Assembly (NCBI GenBank): GCA_051418075.1
Contig: JBPRGG010000026.1
Span: forward strand, 51,931 to 115,930
From: JBPRGG01 sp051418075
GTDB taxonomy: Bacteria > Bacteroidota > Bacteroidia > Cytophagales > Cyclobacteriaceae
Reading direction: 5' to 3'
Length of the DNA: 64,000 nucleotides
The translations under genes were made by a program, and so were the position numbers. Under the pieces are notes generated by a model, which saw nothing but the letters and a program-made list of their open reading frames with translations, searched no databases and was not told the DNA's origin. Shown piece by piece: positions 8,561 to 17,256 of this stretch (position 1 is its first letter; every line of letters starts with the position of its first letter).

Positions 8561-10216
8561 CTAAGGAATTGTAATATTAATATCAGTTCTTTCCCAATTC
8601 GCTTTCAGAGATATTAAATTATCTTCTTCTTCGCTCTTATAAAAAACAACTTCTTCAGGGCTTTTGTTTTCTTTAATATTTCCAGGATCCCATTCACCAT
8701 TGTTATTATTATCTACCAATACCCTTATTCTGTAATTACCGGGAGGTATATAATTAAAGGTAAAATTAGCCTGGTTTTCAATTTCTTTAATTAGTTCAAA
8801 GTTTTCATTCAAAAGTTGAATCCTGTAGGAATTATAATCCGAAATAATACTTCCTTTGATAGTTCCAAAATTAGTAGGATCAATAAAATTATAGGTTCTT
8901 TTAATGGAGGCGCTACTATCATTTTCTACACTCATAAATGAACCAGCTGCTGCATAAAATTGTACATTAGCAGGTTGCCCTTCCTGTGAATTAGATTGAG
9001 ATTTATCTAGTTTCTTGGTGATGATTATTTCGGTATTATGCTGGTTGATGGTTATATCAGCAGGCTCAACAGGAATAAAAGATATACTATCATATTTGAA
9101 AAATATACTATCATAATTGATAGTAGTAATTGGTTTTGTTGCTTTTAGTTTTGCGATAAAATTTTCAGTTATAGGCTCTGAGGCTTCAGGTTTAAAAGTG
9201 GTTGTAAATGACTCAGGTTTTAATGTATAAGGTTCAAATTTGATAAATACTGTATCCTGTGTGTATTGGCTAATGGAGTCTTCTGCAATTACTATAGCTT
9301 CTATGCTATCTCGCTGTTGAAAGGTATTGTAAACCCTTATTTTGTTGTGTTCATCTGCAAAATTACTGTTTATAGTCAAACTTGTATCAAAAGGTAAAAT
9401 TTTATATTCTGTAACATATTTATTATAACTAAGATCAAAGTAATATCGGTAAGGCCGGGCAGAAGTAAGTTCTAATGGAGTAACATTAAGTGATATTAAT
9501 GGCATATCTAATTGATTGATGGAGCTGTCCAGTTGAATATAGGTAGTTAAATAGGCATATGATTCTGATTTAGGATCAGCCATGAGGTTATTATTTTGAT
9601 CTACAAATGCATAGATATCAAAAGTATCACTCTTAATATTTTCTAATATATAATTTCCTTCTTTATCCGTTTTGGTAAAGTAAGGTGGTTTGCCCGTAAA
9701 GAGATCTAAAGTATCATTATAGTAATATAGGGCAACTGTAGCTGATTTAGGCGATTTGTTATTTAATAAATAATTTACATTGCCTGTGATAAAAAGTGAA
9801 TCGAGATAAGGTCCTGTGCTGAACACCAGTTTAGAATCCTCCCAGGGATTTCCTTCAGTAATATCCTGGATAGCATCCTGAAAGTTAAAGGTATAAGTTG
9901 TATTTTCTTTAAAGGTATTTTCTTCAAATTCAATTTGCACAGTTCTGCGGTTAAATTTTACATCATATTCCTCTCCAACTGATGGTGTAATGATAAGATT
10001 ATTAAGCATACTTTCAGTTTTTATAAATTCATCAAAATCAAGTATTATTTGATTACCTCTGAAATTTACAGATTGATCTTGGGGAACAGCTGAAACTAAA
10101 CTTGGAGGAATAGTGTCTCTGGGTCCACCAGTAGGTTGTTTTTGATTAGCGCATGATGATAAAATGATAAAATATATAAAAAAGAATATAGATAGGAGTA
10201 GAGAAAACAATTTCAT
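8561..10216 (-). CDS. Ig-like domain (Big_5) surface lipoprotein
   Basis: This 551-residue lipoprotein has signal peptide MKLFSLLLSIFFFIYFIILSSC, and acylation is expected at the Cys. Directly after it comes the PTGGPRDTIPPSLVSAVPQD segment that marks a widespread Bacteroidota family with an N-terminal bacterial Ig-like (Big_5, PF13205) domain. The rest is predicted beta-rich. The C-terminus contains NYRIRVLVDNNNNGEWDPG, a carboxypeptidase-regulatory-like strand pattern with Ca-binding-style Asp/Asn runs. Function is unknown, and an outer-membrane or surface location is likely. The stop-side end borders the origin-like region, and its start overlaps the methyltransferase stop by four bases. 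Confidence 0.85.
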   Translation of the reverse strand: MKLFSLLLSIFFFIYFIILSSCANQKQPTGGPRDTIPPSLVSAVPQDQSVNFRGNQIILDFDEFIKTESMLNNLIITPSVGEEYDVKFNRRTVQIEFEENTFKENTTYTFNFQDAIQDITEGNPWEDSKLVFSTGPYLDSLFITGNVNYLLNNKSPKSATVALYYYNDTLDLFTGKPPYFTKTDKEGNYILENIKSDTFDIYAFVDQNNNLMADPKSESYAYLTTYIQLDSSINQLDMPLISLNVTPLELTSARPYRYYFDLSYNKYVTEYKILPFDTSLTINSNFADEHNKIRVYNTFQQRDSIEAIVIAEDSISQYTQDTVFIKFEPYTLKPESFTTTFKPEASEPITENFIAKLKATKPITTINYDSIFFKYDSISFIPVEPADITINQHNTEIIITKKLDKSQSNSQEGQPANVQFYAAAGSFMSVENDSSASIKRTYNFIDPTNFGTIKGSIISDYNSYRIQLLNENFELIKEIENQANFTFNYIPPGNYRIRVLVDNNNNGEWDPGNIKENKSPEEVVFYKSEEEDNLISLKANWERTDINITIP

Positions 10217-11091
10217 TTTTGTGCAACATAAATTAAGCTGGAATAATTATTACCTTTTTTTGATTTAATGTTTGATTTAAGTCCGATCATAAAAGCTTTA
10301 AATAAATTATCTGTTTGATTTTTATATTTTTCACTGAGCATGCTGACATAGAAAGCGTCAAATTTCATGGGAAAAACAGATATAATCTTAAGATAATGTT
10401 TATTCAATAATTGGGCCATATTTGATTTATTAAAATGATATAAATGGCGAGGTACATCATAGGCAGCCCAATATTCCCTGTAATATTTTGAATCATAAGA
10501 TTCATAATTGGGAACGGCTATAAAAAGTAAACCATTATCCTCCAATTTTTCTGCTAGTGTTGTTAAATTTTTATTAAGATCAGGTAAATGCTCTAAAACA
10601 TGCCACAAGGTGATAATATCATACTTTATAGAATTATCTATACCGTAAATCTCTTTATAAACTACAATATTCTTTGCTATAGTTTGATTTCTGGCTGTTT
10701 CATTTGGTTCTACTCCTTGAACTTTTAATCCTTTGTTTTGACAGTAATTTAGAAAATCTCCTGTTCCACATCCAACATCCAATAATGATCTAAATCCTGG
10801 TTTTAATGATTTGATAAGTTTAAGTTTTTTAGATATGGTATAGTTTCTAATTAACTTATACAAAAAACTTATTATATCCTGGCTTTTATTAGAATGGGAG
10901 ATATATTGATCTGATTGATAATAATTATCAAGCTTTTTATCTGTAGGTCTGGGATTAGTAAACTTGAATTGGCAATTTTCGCAATTAACAATAGAAAAAC
11001 TTTCATGACTTACAAGGTAATCCTTGCATATCAAATGATTGGTAAATTGAGAATGGTTGCAAATCGGGCAATTTTCAATTGTAAAAAACAT
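10213..11091 (-). CDS. Class I SAM-dependent methyltransferase with N-terminal zinc ribbon
   Basis: This 292-residue protein starts with a four-cysteine ribbon (CPIC at residues 8-11 and CENC about 26 residues later, followed by FKFTNPRP). It continues with a Rossmann methyltransferase whose motif I is LLDVGCGTGDFL and whose post-I region has IITLWHVLEHL, typical of Methyltransf_23 enzymes. Such ribbon-bearing members often modify sugars or small molecules, and the substrate cannot be read from the sequence. It lies two bases after mnmG and overlaps the next gene by four, so it belongs to the mnmG transcription unit. Confidence 0.87.
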   Translation of the reverse strand: MFFTIENCPICNHSQFTNHLICKDYLVSHESFSIVNCENCQFKFTNPRPTDKKLDNYYQSDQYISHSNKSQDIISFLYKLIRNYTISKKLKLIKSLKPGFRSLLDVGCGTGDFLNYCQNKGLKVQGVEPNETARNQTIAKNIVVYKEIYGIDNSIKYDIITLWHVLEHLPDLNKNLTTLAEKLEDNGLLFIAVPNYESYDSKYYREYWAAYDVPRHLYHFNKSNMAQLLNKHYLKIISVFPMKFDAFYVSMLSEKYKNQTDNLFKAFMIGLKSNIKSKKGNNYSSLIYVAQK

Positions 11092-11093
11092 TT

Positions 11094-12956
11094 TTATTTT
11101 CCTAAATATACCATAATAATAGAAATATCTGCTGGAGAAACTCCACTGATTCTGGATGCTTGTCCAATTGTTTTTGGATTTACTTTTTGAAGTTTTTCTC
11201 TGGCCTCTGCTGATAAAGCACTTACCTTTTCATAATTAAAATTTGGTGGAATGCTATAATTTTCTAAACTATCAATTTTTTGAGCCAGTTTTTCTTCTTT
11301 TTCAATATAAGTATCATATTTTATGAGTATTTCAGCCTGTTCTAAAACTTCTATTTCATATTTTTTTAGATACTGAGAAATTTCTTCTCCAAACTGATTG
11401 ATATCTCTGATAGAAACTTCAGGTCTCTTTAGTAAGGTAAACAGCGATACTTTTTCCCTAATGGTAGCTGTATTAAGGTCATTAAGTTGATCATTGATAG
11501 CCTCAGGCGAAAATTTCTTTTGCTTTAGATCATTGAGAAGTTTTTTCAGAACATTTTTCTTATCAAGCACTTTATCAAGTCGCTGGTCAGAGGCCAGTCC
11601 TAATCTATGACCCAATTCTGTCAATCTTAGATCTGCATTATCTTGCCTTAAAAGTATTCGATACTCAGCCCTGGAAGTAAACATACGATAGGGTTCTTCA
11701 GTACCTTTATTAATAAGATCATCTATTAAAACGCCAATATAAGCATCTGATCTCTTTAAGATAAAGGATTCTTTTTCAAAAGCTTTATTATGAGCATTTA
11801 TTCCTGCTATTAAACCCTGGCATGCCGCTTCTTCATAACCTGTAGTTCCATTGATTTGACCGGCAAAATAGAGGTTCTCTATAAGTTTTGTTTCAAGCGT
11901 TAATTTTAATTGTGTGGGTGGAAAATAATCATATTCAATGGCATATCCTGGTCTGAACATTTTAACCTGTTCAAATCCAGGTATTTTTTTTAATGCTTTA
12001 AATTGAACATCTTCAGGTAAAGAAGTAGAAAAACCATTCAGGTAGATTTCAATCGTATGCCATCCTTCTGGCTCAATAAATAATTGATGTCGATCGCGTT
12101 GGGAAAAGCGATTTATTTTATCTTCTATAGAGGGACAATACCTGGGTCCTACTCCTTTGATTCTGCCTTGAAACATAGGAGATTGATCAAAACCTGTTTC
12201 AAGAATTGCATGCACAGCCGGGTTAGTATAAGTAATAAAACAGCTTTTTTGGTTAGTTAGCGGATTTGTATCAGAAAATGAAAACTTACCAGGTATATCA
12301 TCTCCTTTTTGTTCATCGAATTGGGAATAATCCAAACTACGGCCATCAATTCGAGGGGGTGTTCCTGTTTTCATTCTACCTGCATCAAACCCTAAAGCTA
12401 TGAGTTGTTCAGTGATTCCCTTTGCTGCTCTTTCTCCGGTTCTACCTCCACCAAATTGTTTATTGCCTATATGAATCAATCCATTGAGAAAAGTACCATT
12501 GGTTAGTATTACTGCTTTGGATTTTATTTCAACACCTAATGCTGTTTTAACTCCTATAACCGTTTGGTTCTTAACCAAAATTCCTGTAACCATTTCTTGC
12601 CAAAAATCCAGATTGGGTGTTTGTTCCAAAATTAATCGCCATTCTTCAGAAAACCTCATCCTGTCGTTTTGGCTGCGTGGGCTCCACATAGCCGGACCTT
12701 TTGATTTGTTAAGCATCCTGAATTGAATCATTGATTTATCCGAAACAATACCTGAATATCCTCCAAGGGCATCTATTTCACGTACTATTTGTCCTTTAGC
12801 CACACCGCCCATGGCCGGATTGCATGACATTTGGGCAATAGTGGTCATATTCATGGTTGCTAGTAACACCCGAGAGCCCATATTGGCTGCAGCTGCAGCT
12901 GCTTCGCAGCCTGAGTGCCCTGCCCCTACTACAATTACATCATACTCTGGAAACAT
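11094..12956 (-). CDS. mnmG: tRNA U34 carboxymethylaminomethyl-modification enzyme MnmG (GidA)
   Basis: MnmG works with MnmE to install the cmnm5 group on the wobble uridine of certain tRNAs, using FAD and methylene-tetrahydrofolate. The 620-residue length is normal. The N-terminus is the FAD dinucleotide fold VVGAGHSGCEAAAAAANMGS, followed by SCNPAMGGVAKGQIVREIDA. The central GTPPRIDGRSLDY and the FTSRAEYRILLRQDNADLRL segment are family signatures. The C-terminal helical domain ends in RISGVSPADISIIMVYLG. The gene is classically linked to oriC, and here it lies between the origin-like gap and two parS-like sites just upstream of its start. Confidence 0.97.
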   Translation of the reverse strand: MFPEYDVIVVGAGHSGCEAAAAAANMGSRVLLATMNMTTIAQMSCNPAMGGVAKGQIVREIDALGGYSGIVSDKSMIQFRMLNKSKGPAMWSPRSQNDRMRFSEEWRLILEQTPNLDFWQEMVTGILVKNQTVIGVKTALGVEIKSKAVILTNGTFLNGLIHIGNKQFGGGRTGERAAKGITEQLIALGFDAGRMKTGTPPRIDGRSLDYSQFDEQKGDDIPGKFSFSDTNPLTNQKSCFITYTNPAVHAILETGFDQSPMFQGRIKGVGPRYCPSIEDKINRFSQRDRHQLFIEPEGWHTIEIYLNGFSTSLPEDVQFKALKKIPGFEQVKMFRPGYAIEYDYFPPTQLKLTLETKLIENLYFAGQINGTTGYEEAACQGLIAGINAHNKAFEKESFILKRSDAYIGVLIDDLINKGTEEPYRMFTSRAEYRILLRQDNADLRLTELGHRLGLASDQRLDKVLDKKNVLKKLLNDLKQKKFSPEAINDQLNDLNTATIREKVSLFTLLKRPEVSIRDINQFGEEISQYLKKYEIEVLEQAEILIKYDTYIEKEEKLAQKIDSLENYSIPPNFNYEKVSALSAEAREKLQKVNPKTIGQASRISGVSPADISIIMVYLGK

Positions 12957-12978
12957 AATATTGCTTTATTTTATAAGA

Positions 12979-12994
12979 TGTTCCACGTGGAACA
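12979..12994. promoter_or_regulatory. parS: parS-like centromere site 1
   Basis: TGTTCCACGTGGAACA is a perfect 16-bp palindrome that extends to 22 bp (12976-12997). It differs symmetrically from the ParB binding consensus TGTTTCACGTGAAACA at one base in each half. Its position near mnmG and the DnaA-box cluster fits chromosomal parS sites, which cluster around oriC. It lies 23 bases upstream of the mnmG start, so ParB binding could also affect that gene. Confidence 0.8.
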
Positions 12995-13025
12995 TCTATA
13001 TATTCTAATTTATTTTTTCACTAAG

Positions 13026-13041
13026 TGTTCCACGTGGAACA
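13026..13041. promoter_or_regulatory. parS: parS-like centromere site 2
   Basis: This is a second, identical 16-bp palindrome, centred 47 bases from the first. It ends one base before the ybeY stop codon at 13043. Two exact copies in one 86-base intergenic gap argue against chance. Confidence 0.8.
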
Positions 13042-13042
13042 T

Positions 13043-13468
13043 CTATTCCTTTGCAAAATTAATATAATTATTCTCTTTATGACGCATTATTGCTTTTTCT
13101 TCGTCACTCTTATCATCATACCCTATTAAATGCAAGACGCCATGAATCATCACCCTTATAAGTTCATCTTCAAAAAGTTGATTCATTATAAGAGCATTTT
13201 CTTTTATTCTTTCCACGCTTATAAAAATATCGCCTTCAATACTTAGCTGGTCATCGGATTGATCAAATGTAATGATATCGGTATAATTATCATGATTTAG
13301 ATATTCCAGGTTTATTTTATGTAAATACTGATCTGAACAAAAAATATAATTTAGGTTTGCCAAAGATCTTTTTTCTGCTTGTATTATTCTACGAATTAGT
13401 GAAGAGTGTTTTTTTTGAGATGGCAATTTAAATGAGATATCCTCATTAAAAAAATGAATAGCGGGCAT
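13043..13468 (-). CDS. ybeY: Endoribonuclease YbeY, rRNA maturation
   Basis: YbeY is a metal-dependent endonuclease involved in 16S rRNA 3' processing and ribosome quality control. The 141-residue protein has NYTDIITFDQ and the metal motif HGVLHLIGYDDKSDEEKAIM near the C-terminus. The usual motif is HGxLHLxGYDH. The first two His are present but the third ligand position is Asp here. This variation is, to my knowledge, common in the phylum. Its start overlaps the stop of the RsbW-like gene by one base, so the two are translationally coupled. Confidence 0.93.
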   Translation of the reverse strand: MPAIHFFNEDISFKLPSQKKHSSLIRRIIQAEKRSLANLNYIFCSDQYLHKINLEYLNHDNYTDIITFDQSDDQLSIEGDIFISVERIKENALIMNQLFEDELIRVMIHGVLHLIGYDDKSDEEKAIMRHKENNYINFAKE

Positions 13469-13869
13469 TAATCAATGTAAAAATATAGTTCAACTATTTT
13501 GCCTTCATCCTTAAAATGGATTTCGTCACATAAATGCCTCATAAGAAATATGCCTCTACCGCTTGGTTTGTCGATATTTTCCGGTGAAGTAGGATCAGGC
13601 AAATTGTTATAGTCAAATCCATTTCCCTGGTCTTCAATGATAAACTTTAAAATGTTTTCGTTTAAAGTTAAAGTGAGGGAGACGTTTTTTTGTTTGTTGT
13701 TTTTATTGCCATGCTTTATGGCATTGTTTACAGATTCAGTTACTGCTATCATGATATTGCCATAAATATCGTCGTTCAACCTAAATTTATCTTTGGCATT
13801 GTCAATAAAGCTTTCTATGATTCTGATATTTTCCGAAAGTGATGGGATCTGAATCTTTATGGAATCCAT
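13468..13869 (-). CDS. RsbW-like ATP-binding protein (anti-sigma/serine kinase type)
   Basis: This 133-residue single-domain GHKL ATPase (HATPase_c_2) has the N-box VTESVNNAIKHGNKN, G1-type DQGNGFDY and GRGIFLMRHLCDE. Such proteins act as serine kinases that bind sigma factors or anti-anti-sigma partners. No STAS partner or sigma factor is encoded nearby, so the circuit cannot be inferred from this window. It sits between the DUF4175 gene (13 bases upstream) and ybeY (one-base overlap), a linkage I recall as common in Bacteroidota. Confidence 0.88.
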   Translation of the reverse strand: MDSIKIQIPSLSENIRIIESFIDNAKDKFRLNDDIYGNIMIAVTESVNNAIKHGNKNNKQKNVSLTLTLNENILKFIIEDQGNGFDYNNLPDPTSPENIDKPSGRGIFLMRHLCDEIHFKDEGKIVELYFYID

Positions 13870-13882
13870 TCTGTATGAGCAA

Positions 13883-16800
13883 TTAATTTTTTAGACGTTT
13901 AAAATATTCACTGACCTCATTCTTGTAATAAGGGTTCATTTTAGGAGGTACTGTTTTAAGCAATTCTATTTCCTGTTCTTTAAGTTTAATATATTCTTCA
14001 AATGCCGGTGGAATTTTTCTTTCCTGTTCTTTAGCTGTCTCCCCTTCTCTTTTCTCATCCAATTCTCTTTCCCGCATGGCTTCTTCAGCTTCCAGCATCC
14101 TGGTTAAAATTTCCTGCTGACGTTCAATAGTTCTTTGTGTTAGTTGTTTGTTAACCAGGTCAATTTCAGTTTCCTCCATTTTATCAGCAATGTCACCCAT
14201 AGAGCCTTTGCCTTTATTTCCTTTTTGTTCAGCCTGATCTTCCTGTTGCTGCATCATTTTTCTGAGCTGTTCCTGCTCAGCTGCTAATTTGGCTAATTCT
14301 TCTGAAAGTTGCCTACCAGTTTTGCCACTTTTTTTCAATTGATTGATTTTATCGTTCAATTGTTTCTGTAATTCGCTTAAATTGGGCAAAGGTTGGTTGC
14401 CTTTCTTTTGATTCTTGCTGGGCATTCCCATTGCATCAGCCATTTGCTGCTGCATTTGTTGAAGAACATCATTAAGCAATAAAGCTAGATTATTCATGGA
14501 GGTCATAGCAAATTGTTGTTTACCTACTGCTATGTTTTTCTTTCGCTCTTTTAAGGCATCTACAGTTCCATCCAAATGATCGTTCATCTCATCAACTTCC
14601 CTTGTAACAAAAGAACGGATTTGAAAAACTCTTTCTGCTAAAGATCTTAAACTATCTTCAATGATTTTAGCATCATCCTTAATTTTAAGCTGTTGCTGAG
14701 AAAGATCAATAAACCGGGGATCACTTTGGTTAACCTTTCTGAAATTCTGCATCAAGTCTTCCTGGTTAAAAGAAAGCTTGATCAAATTATCTTCAATTTC
14801 TCTCAGATTATCCAGGTTCTCCTGCATCATGGTCATTTCCATGTTACTTTGCATCTGCTGCAGTTTTTGAGACATTTGCTTCATCTTCTGAGAAGAGTTC
14901 TTCTGAGACTTTTCCGCCTGCTTGCGTTTGCCTTTTTCCAGGGCATCTTTGGTGTTTTGTTGTTCTTGCTTTATCTGCTCCTGCTCCTGCGAAAGATTAT
15001 CCATCGGTTTAGGGCTCTTGAGATCCTGGTTGATTTCATGCAGCTCTTCCAGATCTTCTTCTACTTCCTTATATTCCTGATCCAGGTTTTCTTGTTCATT
15101 TTTTATTTCATCCAGATCAGATTGCTTATCCTTGGTTTGTTCAGACAGTTCCTCCTGCTCTTTACTTAATTCATCCACTTGTTCAATTACTTCCTCCAGC
15201 TTATAATCAAACTTCATTTGCTTAAACAATTCCAGGGTGCGTTCTAATTCCTTCTCCAGGTTCTGCTCGTTATTGTTGATTTTTTCCAGCAGATCCTGTA
15301 CTTCATCCATTTCCTTTTTTTCATCTAAAAGCTTTTGAAGTTCTTCATAAAGTTTTCTGGTTTCTTCATCCAGCAATTCATTCATCAATTCCTGTAATTG
15401 CTCTGCCTTTTCTTGTATACGTTGGTTTTTTTCCTGATCGAATCGCTCCCTTTTTTGAGCATCATTTTCATAATTCTCTTTTAGTTCCTCTATGGCTTTA
15501 TTCAATTCTTCTTTTTGTTTCAGTAGATCCTGGATCATTTTTTCGTCCTGCCAGTTCATTTCTTTTTTACCTTTTAGCCGGTCTACCGTTTCTTCTATTT
15601 GTTCATTGAGTTCCTGAGCTTGTTGTATACTTTTATCAATCTGCTTTCGTGAGTTTTCAGCTGATTGATCCAAAGATTCTTTCAATTCTTTTTTGGTAGG
15701 AACTTTGAAGGTATACAGTGAGGTTCGTGAAGACTTTCTGCCATTTATACCATCATTATCCCTGACTTGAAGGAAATATTCAATACGATCTCCCTGCTTT
15801 AAATTGAAACTATCTAAACGCCACTGGTAGTAATAACTTTGACTTGTTTTTTGTCGGTCAATAGGGATGGCTAAAGCCTGATAATTATCCTGATCATCCT
15901 GATTTTCATCCAATACTTTAAAAAACAGGTTCAAATCATGTAAGCCATAATCATCTGATATATTTCCACCCAAAATCATATAATTATAAAATGTAGTATC
16001 TCTGAATTGATCAAGGTTAATTACTGGATGCTTATCAGGAATTACATCAATATGATATCTTATCAAATCCTTATTCTGACTATATCTATTCTTAAGTTTT
16101 ACCAGGTAATTATCTGATGATTCAATTACTTTATCATGCTCAAATATCTGATTATCAGTCTTTTGCAAAACATATTCCTGGTTTTCTTCTTCAAAAACCA
16201 TACTCACACTATCAGATTCAATTGTACTGAATTGCCACTGTACCTCCGTGCCTTCGGGAATGGCAAAATTGCCAATATTGCTTAACCTTTCATTTTCCTT
16301 ATTTAAATAGGCTGGATAAGATAAAAATACATTGAAATTTTTAATGTTGGGCCGGTTAACTACCTCTAATTCATAGCTGGCCGAATTAAATCCCCCGGCT
16401 TCAAATGAAAAATTCTCATCATGCTGTACTTTATTAAAAGTATATTCGAAACTTCCCTGTTTACCGGACTGAAGTTTGATTCTACGTCCTTCTGTATTTA
16501 AATACACATGCTGAGGAATCACACTGCCCTCAAAACCAAGCTTGATGGTAAAGTCCTCACTTTTAAAAGCCCGGAGATTATCATTTAATATGACAAAGGA
16601 AAATGGTGCCTGCGGAATAAATTCCTTTTTATAATTTACGATGCGGGTAGTACTTTCCTGAAAGATATGAGGTAAGCTAACGTATGATAATATGGCTATC
16701 AGGAATACAGGTAGTGCATATTTTAAATATCTTAGATTTTCATGGTAATCAATCGCCTCAGAAAAGGCTGCACCAGATATTTCTTTGGATTTTTGAGCAA

Positions 16801-17179
16801 TACTGGCTTTAATCAGATCATTATTATTATCTGCCAGACTTTCCAGTTGTAATACATTCAGCAACTTGTCTCTTACAATAGGAAAATATCCACCAATATT
16901 TTTTGCCGCTTGTTCATTACTGATTTGCCGGTGCTTTATCAGAATTCTGCTTAACGGATCCACAATCCATTTTACCAGTAATACTCCGGCCAAAACTAAA
17001 AATGAAAAGAATATGATCCCTCTGAAGGTGGAATTAAAACGAACGGAATATTCAAGCAGATTAAACAGGAGATAATAAACCAAAATAATGGATAATGAAA
17101 TAAGGCTTCCCCTGATGATCAGGTTTTTATAAAATTTTCTTTTATACGCTTCTAGCTTTGATTTTAATTCCCCATTCAT
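13883..17179 (-). CDS. Large coiled-coil membrane protein, DUF4175 family
   Basis: This 1098-residue protein has two N-terminal transmembrane segments (about residues 20-70: IIRGSLISLSIILVYYLLF and FRGIIFFSFLVLAGVLLV) and a third near residue 155 (YALPVFLIAILSYVSLPHIF). A beta-rich extracytoplasmic section of about 330 residues follows. A very long Gln/Glu/Lys-rich coiled coil runs from about 500 to 1060, with stretches such as DLEELHEINQDL and SQKMKQMSQKLQQMQSNMEM. This architecture matches the DUF4175 family (called TIGR02302-like in alphaproteobacteria). Role unknown, and an envelope-spanning scaffold is plausible. It heads the unit that continues into the RsbW-like gene. Confidence 0.85.
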   Translation of the reverse strand: MNGELKSKLEAYKRKFYKNLIIRGSLISLSIILVYYLLFNLLEYSVRFNSTFRGIIFFSFLVLAGVLLVKWIVDPLSRILIKHRQISNEQAAKNIGGYFPIVRDKLLNVLQLESLADNNNDLIKASIAQKSKEISGAAFSEAIDYHENLRYLKYALPVFLIAILSYVSLPHIFQESTTRIVNYKKEFIPQAPFSFVILNDNLRAFKSEDFTIKLGFEGSVIPQHVYLNTEGRRIKLQSGKQGSFEYTFNKVQHDENFSFEAGGFNSASYELEVVNRPNIKNFNVFLSYPAYLNKENERLSNIGNFAIPEGTEVQWQFSTIESDSVSMVFEEENQEYVLQKTDNQIFEHDKVIESSDNYLVKLKNRYSQNKDLIRYHIDVIPDKHPVINLDQFRDTTFYNYMILGGNISDDYGLHDLNLFFKVLDENQDDQDNYQALAIPIDRQKTSQSYYYQWRLDSFNLKQGDRIEYFLQVRDNDGINGRKSSRTSLYTFKVPTKKELKESLDQSAENSRKQIDKSIQQAQELNEQIEETVDRLKGKKEMNWQDEKMIQDLLKQKEELNKAIEELKENYENDAQKRERFDQEKNQRIQEKAEQLQELMNELLDEETRKLYEELQKLLDEKKEMDEVQDLLEKINNNEQNLEKELERTLELFKQMKFDYKLEEVIEQVDELSKEQEELSEQTKDKQSDLDEIKNEQENLDQEYKEVEEDLEELHEINQDLKSPKPMDNLSQEQEQIKQEQQNTKDALEKGKRKQAEKSQKNSSQKMKQMSQKLQQMQSNMEMTMMQENLDNLREIEDNLIKLSFNQEDLMQNFRKVNQSDPRFIDLSQQQLKIKDDAKIIEDSLRSLAERVFQIRSFVTREVDEMNDHLDGTVDALKERKKNIAVGKQQFAMTSMNNLALLLNDVLQQMQQQMADAMGMPSKNQKKGNQPLPNLSELQKQLNDKINQLKKSGKTGRQLSEELAKLAAEQEQLRKMMQQQEDQAEQKGNKGKGSMGDIADKMEETEIDLVNKQLTQRTIERQQEILTRMLEAEEAMRERELDEKREGETAKEQERKIPPAFEEYIKLKEQEIELLKTVPPKMNPYYKNEVSEYFKRLKN

Positions 17180-17256
17180 ATATATGAAAGATATTAAGAT
17201 TTGCAGTATACTGTTACTGATTCATAACGATAACAAAGAGGCTGAGGTTCAAAAAA

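Noticed and set aside
14693..15169. A 158-residue Leu/Phe-rich frame antisense to the DUF4175 gene
   Set aside because: It is the complement of the Glu/Gln/Lys-rich coiled coil, which yields Leu/Phe codons on the other strand. No start-site signal or independent context.
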